18,457 nucleotides of DNA, from NCBI GenBank assembly GCA_902803275.1, contig CADCPE010000218.1:1-18457 (forward strand), written 5' to 3'. Below, one piece after another: positions 13,669 to 18,457 of this stretch (position 1 is its first letter; every line of letters begins with the position of its first letter). Position numbers and translations under genes: made by a program. Source of the DNA: an uncultured Erysipelotrichaceae bacterium. Its GTDB lineage: Bacteria > Bacillota_I > Bacilli_A > Erysipelotrichales > Erysipelotrichaceae. The notes under the pieces are model-generated. The model made no database searches and had not been told where the DNA came from. It was given only the letters and a program-made list of their open reading frames with translations.

Positions 13669-15033
13669 ATGAAGAAACTAATAATATCACTGCTTGGCGT
13701 GTTCCTTTTATGCGGCTGCAGTATGGTAATACCTGACAATGCAAGTTCCTCGTCAGGAAAGGTATATGACGATTACAATATGAGTTTTACTGAAAAAGAA
13801 TCAGATTCCTCATATGCGGTAAACGGATCTACCTATATAACGCTGGGGAATGAAGATGTCAGGATCACCAGAGGCGGTACGTATATTCTGGAAGGAACGC
13901 TCAACGGAAGCGTAATAATCGAAGTCAGCAAGAGCGAAGATGTTCAGCTGGTATTGAACAACGTGACCATCAACAGCGCTGATTTTGCAGGCATCTATAT
14001 CATCGAAGGAGACGAGATCACCATCACGCTTGCTGAAGGAACAGTAAATACGATCACTGATTCAGGCGAATATGTGCAGATCGATGACAATGATGTTGAT
14101 GCCCTGATCTATTCCAAGGCTGATCTGATCATCAATGGCTCAGGAACACTGAACCTTGGATCAGATTACAATCACGGCATCGTTTCAAAGGATGATCTTG
14201 TGATCACCGGCGGAACTTTCAATATCGATGTGGCAGGCCAGGGCTTAAGAGGCAAAGACTGTGTCAAGATCTCTGAGGGAAACTTCACGCTCATAACAGG
14301 CAAGGATGCAATAAAGTCCGATAATGAAGATGATGCTTACAGAGGCTATGTCTACATTTCGGGAGGAAACTTTGATATAGATTCATCTGCGGACGGCATC
14401 TACGGCTATAATCTGGTAAATATCGAAGGCGGAACCTTTGATATCACTACCAGCAAGTCAACCGCAGCCAGTTCGTTCAAGGCGATCAAGTCCACGGATT
14501 CCATAACGATCTCGGCAGGTGATTTTACGATCAACTGTGCAGATGATGGGATCCACAGTGATGTGAGTGTCCTGATAAGTGCAGGCAGCTATAATATCAC
14601 TGCCAGCGACGATGCGATACACGGCGATGCGACCGTCACGATCGAAGGAGGTACTTTGAATCTGAATGCCAGAGAAGGCATGGAAGGGACCTATATCACG
14701 ATCAATGACGGAAATATCAGTATTTCTGCATCTGATGACGGCATCAATGCCGGCCAGAAGGTCGCTGCCTATACTCCGACTGTGGAAATCAACGGCGGCA
14801 ATCTGACGATCGTCATGGGACAGGGAGATACCGATGGCATTGACTCCAACGGATACATCTATATCAACGGCGGTACAGTTGATATCAGTGGACAGTCAGC
14901 GTTTGACTATGATCTTGGCGCTGAACATAACGGCGGGACCATCATTGTAAACGGCAGCGAAACAAATGAAATAAGCAACCAGTTTGGCGGTGGAATGCAA
15001 GGAATGGGCGGCGGTTTCAATCACAATCATTAA
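13669..15033 (+). CDS. Cthe_2159-type carbohydrate-binding beta-helix lipoprotein
   Basis: A 454-residue lipoprotein: MKKLIISLLGVFLLCGC with Cys17 as the lipobox cysteine (LCGC), then a Ser-rich linker. From about residue 50 to 440 it is made of repeated short strands with GG(T/N)(F/L), DDGI and ISGG motifs, as in the parallel beta-helix family of Clostridium thermocellum Cthe_2159 (DUF4353), a polygalacturonic-acid binder. It should face outward and bind a polysaccharide or surface polymer. The C-terminus is Gly/Met-rich and ends GGGFNHNH. It is third in the VTC-DUF4956 operon, where CotH is often found instead. The gene's stop codon overlaps the terminator stem. Ligand specificity is unknown. 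Confidence 0.9.
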   Translation: MKKLIISLLGVFLLCGCSMVIPDNASSSSGKVYDDYNMSFTEKESDSSYAVNGSTYITLGNEDVRITRGGTYILEGTLNGSVIIEVSKSEDVQLVLNNVTINSADFAGIYIIEGDEITITLAEGTVNTITDSGEYVQIDDNDVDALIYSKADLIINGSGTLNLGSDYNHGIVSKDDLVITGGTFNIDVAGQGLRGKDCVKISEGNFTLITGKDAIKSDNEDDAYRGYVYISGGNFDIDSSADGIYGYNLVNIEGGTFDITTSKSTAASSFKAIKSTDSITISAGDFTINCADDGIHSDVSVLISAGSYNITASDDAIHGDATVTIEGGTLNLNAREGMEGTYITINDGNISISASDDGINAGQKVAAYTPTVEINGGNLTIVMGQGDTDGIDSNGYIYINGGTVDISGQSAFDYDLGAEHNGGTIIVNGSETNEISNQFGGGMQGMGGGFNHNH

Positions 15034-15052
15034 AGCTCGAAAGAGCTTTTTT
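15032..15052 (+). terminator. Intrinsic terminator of the VTC operon
   Basis: AAAGCTC (15032-15038) pairs with GAGCTTT (15043-15049) around GAAA, followed by TTT. The stem begins inside the TAA stop codon. Confidence 0.88.
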
Positions 15053-15079
15053 GTTAGCATAAAAACTGCAATTTTTCCT

Positions 15080-15107
15080 TTGCAATATCTTTAATCGGGT
15101 ATATAAA
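15080..15107 (+). promoter_or_regulatory. Probable promoter of the ydjG-like operon
   Basis: TTGCAA (15080-15085) and TATAAA (15102-15107) have a 16-base spacer. A second -10-like TATAAT lies at 15112-15117 without a clear -35. The start codon at 15138 has only a weak ribosome site. Confidence 0.5.
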
Positions 15108-15137
15108 GATGTATAATATTTATTAGAGTTAATTACT

Positions 15138-16175
15138 ATGAGCGAATTAAGAGAATTTAAGTGTCCAAACTGTTCAGGTGCTTTGGTATTTGATACAAAT
15201 AGCCAGAAACTGAAGTGCCCTTATTGTGATGGAACTTTCGATCCTGAAGTCTTTGATGAAGGCAAAGACTATACAGTAAATAATGAAGAATGGAATGATG
15301 AAAACATCATCGTTTATTCATGCCATTCCTGCGGCGGAGCGATCATGGCTGACAGGGAAACGGCAGCAACCAGCTGTCCTTATTGCGGAAATCCTGTCGT
15401 AATGACCAGCAATGTTTCGGGAGTCTTCAAACCAAAAAAGATCATTCCTTTCATGTTCAACAAGAAACAGGCCAAGGAAAGATACAGAAAACATCTTACG
15501 AATAAATTTCTGCTTCCTAAAGAATTTACTTCTTCTGCAGTGATCGACGAGATCAAAGGCATCTACGTCCCATACTGGCTCTTTGACGGTCAGGCCAATG
15601 CCAGGATATGGTTTGATGCTACAAAAGTACGCTTTTATACCGAAGGAGATTATGACTGCACGGAAACGAGCTACTACAAGCTGTTTAGGGCCGGTTCGGT
15701 AAGATTCGACGATGTTCCGGTGGATGCCTCAAGAGAGGTCAATGACGATCTGACACAATCGATAGAGCCGTTTGAAAACAAGGATGCCAAGGAATTCAAC
15801 ACCTCATATCTTGCCGGCTATCTGGCTGACAAATATGACGTAGGTGTTGAAGAATCAAGGGAAATAGCCAATAATCGTATAGCTAATTCCACGTCGGCAC
15901 TTTTTGCGTCAACGACAATGGGCTACGATACAGTAATTCCGACATCCAGTTCCATTACAATCAGCGGAGGAAACCAGGAATATGTCATGTATCCGATATG
16001 GCTGCTTAATGTCAAATACAACGGCAAGACCTATACTTTCGCAATGAACGGACAGACCGGCAAATTTGTCGGTGATCTGCCATATGACAGAAGCAAGCTG
16101 CTGACAACGATGGCTATCGTGTTTGTCGCAGTTACGCTTATTGCATCTTTGATACAGTTTTTGATGATGAGGTAG
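15138..16175 (+). CDS. YdjG-like double zinc-ribbon membrane protein
   Basis: A 345-residue protein starting with two TFIIB-like zinc ribbons: CPNC...CPYC (9-30) and CHSC...CPYC (62-83). A long soluble domain follows, with conserved-looking GIYVPYWLFDGQA and TYTFAMNGQTGKFVGDLPY stretches. One membrane helix near the C-terminus (about 321-343) ends in MMR. In Bacillus subtilis, YdjG with YdjH forms a membrane anchor in the pspA-ydjGHI operon, tied to membrane stress. The two genes downstream here match YdjH and YdjI, in the same order. No ribosome site stronger than TAGAG is visible before the ATG. No pspA-like gene is present between this gene and the VTC operon. Confidence 0.85.
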   Translation: MSELREFKCPNCSGALVFDTNSQKLKCPYCDGTFDPEVFDEGKDYTVNNEEWNDENIIVYSCHSCGGAIMADRETAATSCPYCGNPVVMTSNVSGVFKPKKIIPFMFNKKQAKERYRKHLTNKFLLPKEFTSSAVIDEIKGIYVPYWLFDGQANARIWFDATKVRFYTEGDYDCTETSYYKLFRAGSVRFDDVPVDASREVNDDLTQSIEPFENKDAKEFNTSYLAGYLADKYDVGVEESREIANNRIANSTSALFASTTMGYDTVIPTSSSITISGGNQEYVMYPIWLLNVKYNGKTYTFAMNGQTGKFVGDLPYDRSKLLTTMAIVFVAVTLIASLIQFLMMR

Positions 16176-16179
16176 TGAT

Positions 16180-17415
16180 ATGAAGAAGCTATTAAACCTA
16201 TTACTTATCTCTTTATTGATGATCCTTGCATGCAACAGCATATCAGCTGCCGGAGAGCACGTCGTTGTAAATACCAGTGAGGAAGTCATCAGCTCTGAAC
16301 AGTTGAACAAACTGGAAAGCGATCTGCTTCATATTGAACAGGATTATGATATTTCGATCTATGTGATCTTTGATCAGGGCATCGAAGCAAGCGATACGGC
16401 CCTGACGGACTATGCGCGCAATTTCGCACAGCGCTATTTCAACAGCAAAAACAACGTCGGACTGTTCATCAATTCCCAGTATTACTACATCCTTGCACAA
16501 GGTTCTGCTTCAGATGTGATCGAAAACAATATCGACAGTCTCTGGGATGAATTCCTGTATTATGCGCAATATGCAGCTTCACCTGCAGATGAATATCTTT
16601 ATAAAGCGATCGAAACGTTTTATCAGAGCTGTGTGAAACTGATCAACGGTGAAGTATATCAGACAAGTGTTCCCGGCGTTGTTGTAGCTACGCCTTATGT
16701 GAATGACTACGCAGATCTGCTCAGCGACAGCGAAGAGCTCGAACTGAACAAAAAACTGCTGGCATTCAAAAACCGCTATGGGATCGATGCGGTAATCGTC
16801 ACGACCAATTCCACTAACGGCATGAATATCCGTGACTACGCCGATGATTTCTATGATTACAACGGCTATGGAAAAGACGGCATCCTGATAGTGCTGGATA
16901 TGTATAACAGGGAATGGTGGTTCTCTACCAAAGGCAAGGGCATCGATTATTTCACTGATTATGGGCTCGATCAGATCATCGAAGACATGTACGATGATTT
17001 AAGAAGCGGCAATTACTACGGCGCTTTCAGCACTTATGCAAAGGATGTTGAACAATTTACCGAAAGCGCCATCAACGGCAATACGATCGATTATCAGCCG
17101 GAAGAAATAAGATTCGGCTTAACAAACATTGCAGTATCTGCCTTGATAGGCCTGTTTGTTTCACTGGTAACGATGCTGGTCCTGAAAGGACAGCTTAAGA
17201 GCGTTTCAAGACAGCGTCTGGCACACAACTATATCGTCGGCAATTCGTTCATGCTGACAGGAGCTTCGGATCTGTTTGTCAACAGACATGTGACCCGCAG
17301 CAGAAGACCGGAACCTACCAGAAGCAGTGGCGGTGGAGGCGGCTACTCAGGCGGTTCATCTACACATACGTCTTCAAGTGGATCTAGTCATGGCGGACAT
17401 GGCGGTCACTTTTAG
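16180..17415 (+). CDS. YdjH-like TPM-domain membrane protein
   Basis: A 411-residue protein. Its signal sequence (1-23) ends SISAAG; a lipobox-like LAC at 16-18 makes lipid attachment possible. Two TPM-type domains follow: a degenerate copy (about 28-155) and a clearer one (about 174-295) with VNDYADLLSDSEE, YGIDAVIVTT, DDFYDYNGYGKDGILIVLD and WWFSTKGKGIDYFTDY. One membrane helix lies at about 313-336. The cytoplasmic tail turns to GGGGGYSGGSS and ends in His-Gly repeats (GHGGHF). This is the YdjH/YgcG layout. It begins four bases after the YdjG-like stop, with a GAGG ribosome site inside that gene. It likely anchors or partners the SPFH-type protein encoded next. Confidence 0.88.
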   Translation: MKKLLNLLLISLLMILACNSISAAGEHVVVNTSEEVISSEQLNKLESDLLHIEQDYDISIYVIFDQGIEASDTALTDYARNFAQRYFNSKNNVGLFINSQYYYILAQGSASDVIENNIDSLWDEFLYYAQYAASPADEYLYKAIETFYQSCVKLINGEVYQTSVPGVVVATPYVNDYADLLSDSEELELNKKLLAFKNRYGIDAVIVTTNSTNGMNIRDYADDFYDYNGYGKDGILIVLDMYNREWWFSTKGKGIDYFTDYGLDQIIEDMYDDLRSGNYYGAFSTYAKDVEQFTESAINGNTIDYQPEEIRFGLTNIAVSALIGLFVSLVTMLVLKGQLKSVSRQRLAHNYIVGNSFMLTGASDLFVNRHVTRSRRPEPTRSSGGGGGYSGGSSTHTSSSGSSHGGHGGHF

Positions 17416-17422
17416 ATATAAT
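17394..17422 (+). promoter_or_regulatory. Possible internal promoter before the YdjI-like gene
   Basis: CGGACA (17394-17399, four of six -35 bases) and a perfect TATAAT (17417-17422) are 17 bases apart, spanning the YdjH-like stop. It would give the YdjI-like gene its own transcript in addition to read-through. Confidence 0.4.
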
Positions 17423-17450
17423 AATAATTAAATCAAAGGAGGAATAATAA

Positions 17451-18457
17451 ATGGGTTTAATTAAAGCTTTGACTGGTTCAATTATTGGTACAGCACTTGA
17501 AACATGGAAGGATTATTTCGTCTGTGATTCACTGGACAATGAAACTTTGATGGTCAAAGGAATCAAGAGGGGTGGTTCAGGTTCAAATGAAATCATCACT
17601 AATGGTTCAGGCATCGTTGTAAACGAAGGCCAGTGCGCTATCGTTGTTGAAGACGGTACTATCATCGAAGTTGCTGCAGAACCAGGAAACTACACCTTTG
17701 ATACAACTATCTCTCCAAGCGTGTTTGATGGTGGATTCGAAGGTATTAAGAATGCATTTATGGATGCATTAGGAAGATTTACTTATGGTGGTGAAGTAAA
17801 TAAGTCACAGAGAGTTTACTACATCAACACTAAGGAAATCATGGGCAACATGTTCGGCACAGCTACACCGATTCCGTTCAAGATCGTTGACAGAAATATC
17901 GGTCTGGATGTCGATGTATCAGCAAGATGCAACGGAGAATACACATTCAAGATCGTCAATCCAGTAATCTTCTACAAGAATGTTGTCGGTAACGCCAGAG
18001 ACAGATTCATGAAAGAAGAACTCGCTTCCATGATGAAAGCTGAAATGATGAGCACTTTGAATGTTGCTTTCTCAGAAGTTTCATCAAAGAATCTGCGTGT
18101 TTCTGATCTGCCTGCTCAGACAGCTGCACTGGCTGAAGCATTATCAAGCGCTCTGGATAAGAAGTGGACTGAAGGCAGAGGTATCGCTTTCTGCAATATC
18201 GCTTTCAATTCAATCACTATTCCGGAAGAAGATCAGAAGAAGATCGCCAACCTGCAGATGGCTGCTGTCAACAAGGACAAGGAAATGGCAAATGCCACAA
18301 TCGTTACTGCTACAGCTGATGCGATCAGAGATGCTGCAAACAATCCTAACGGTGCAGGCGTAGGCTTCATGAATGTCAACATGGCTACCAATACTGCTGC
18401 AAGCATTCTTCAGCAGACAGGCGGTTCTAATGCTCCTCAGGGCGCTGTTGCATATTG
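17451..18457 (+). CDS. YdjI-like SPFH-type protein (COG4260), 5' part; cut by the window end
   Basis: The frame is open from ATG at 17451, behind a strong AAAGGAGG (17436-17443), to the last base: 335 codons with no stop. It starts MGLIKALTGSIIGTALETWK, continues ITNGSGIVVNEGQCAIVVED, and has KIVDRNIGLDVDVSARCNGE and a helical RDRFMKEELASMMKAEMM segment, the layout of the YdjI/"virion core protein" group of SPFH proteins. In B. subtilis, YdjI binds the membrane through YdjG and YdjH and cooperates with PspA. The missing C-terminus often carries zinc ribbons in this group. Codon use favours GGT, GCT and ACT more than the neighbouring genes, consistent with high expression. Confidence 0.88.
   Translation, partial: MGLIKALTGSIIGTALETWKDYFVCDSLDNETLMVKGIKRGGSGSNEIITNGSGIVVNEGQCAIVVEDGTIIEVAAEPGNYTFDTTISPSVFDGGFEGIKNAFMDALGRFTYGGEVNKSQRVYYINTKEIMGNMFGTATPIPFKIVDRNIGLDVDVSARCNGEYTFKIVNPVIFYKNVVGNARDRFMKEELASMMKAEMMSTLNVAFSEVSSKNLRVSDLPAQTAALAEALSSALDKKWTEGRGIAFCNIAFNSITIPEEDQKKIANLQMAAVNKDKEMANATIVTATADAIRDAANNPNGAGVGFMNVNMATNTAASILQQTGGSNAPQGAVAY

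Noticed and set aside
13669..15033. Repeated DNA in the carbohydrate-binding lipoprotein gene as a mobile or satellite repeat
   Set aside because: The recurrence follows the beta-helix protein repeats and is diverged at the DNA level.
18061..18363. 100-codon plus-strand frame inside the YdjI-like gene
   Set aside because: It is out of frame with the gene, which stays open through the window end and has recognisable SPFH-type features.

Overview
The window looks like chromosomal DNA of a low-to-mid GC Bacillota. Genes are tightly packed, with AAGGAGG-type ribosome binding sites, TTGACA/TATAAT promoters, short hairpin-plus-T terminators and four or five lipoproteins with Gram-positive lipoboxes. 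The gene set (desulfoferrodoxin, VTC/DUF4956 cluster, DUF3795 and CPBP proteins, stefin-like lipoprotein modules) suits an anaerobe, perhaps a gut or oral one, possibly Erysipelotrichia. That placement is inference; the window has no rRNA or marker gene. No mobile element, CRISPR array, tRNA or rRNA was seen.

Layout. (1) 1-691: 3' part of a Cof-type HAD phosphatase, ending at a bidirectional terminator. (2) 776-1792, minus: a VanY-type D,D-carboxypeptidase lipoprotein with an extra C-terminal domain. (3) 1845-4759: a tetR-led operon with a consensus promoter and a 20-bp perfect palindrome over the predicted start of transcription. It encodes a TetR regulator, a CPBP membrane protease, an Ntn-hydrolase/DUF3795 fusion and a free DUF3795 protein. 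(4) 4863-5888, minus: a lipoprotein with a DUF4430-like domain and two tandem modules resembling stefins (cystatin-fold cysteine protease inhibitors), each with a QxVNGTNY loop. (5) 6081-9619: a 23-codon small ORF coupled to a VTE5/Dgk1-type lipid kinase, then an amidohydrolase, an unknown lipoprotein and an unknown small protein. (6) 9712-12163: a DUF4428/zinc-ribbon protein, desulfoferrodoxin (superoxide reductase) and a Mn-type CDF exporter. (7) 12222-15033: a VTC-domain polyphosphate polymerase, a DUF4956 membrane protein and a Cthe_2159-type carbohydrate-binding lipoprotein, behind three 11-bp-spaced direct repeats resembling a PhoB/OmpR-family binding site. (8) 15138-18457: a ydjG-ydjH-ydjI-like trio (double zinc-ribbon membrane protein, TPM-domain membrane protein, SPFH-type protein cut by the window end) without an adjacent pspA.

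Together the genes point to envelope biology: peptidoglycan trimming, membrane lipid phosphorylation, surface lipoproteins, polyphosphate and surface polymer work, and membrane-stress scaffolding, with a small oxygen/metal defence segment. The most notable items are the tandem stefin-like lipoprotein, the Ntn-hydrolase/DUF3795 fusion operon with its operator, and the possible phosphate-type control site ahead of the VTC operon.
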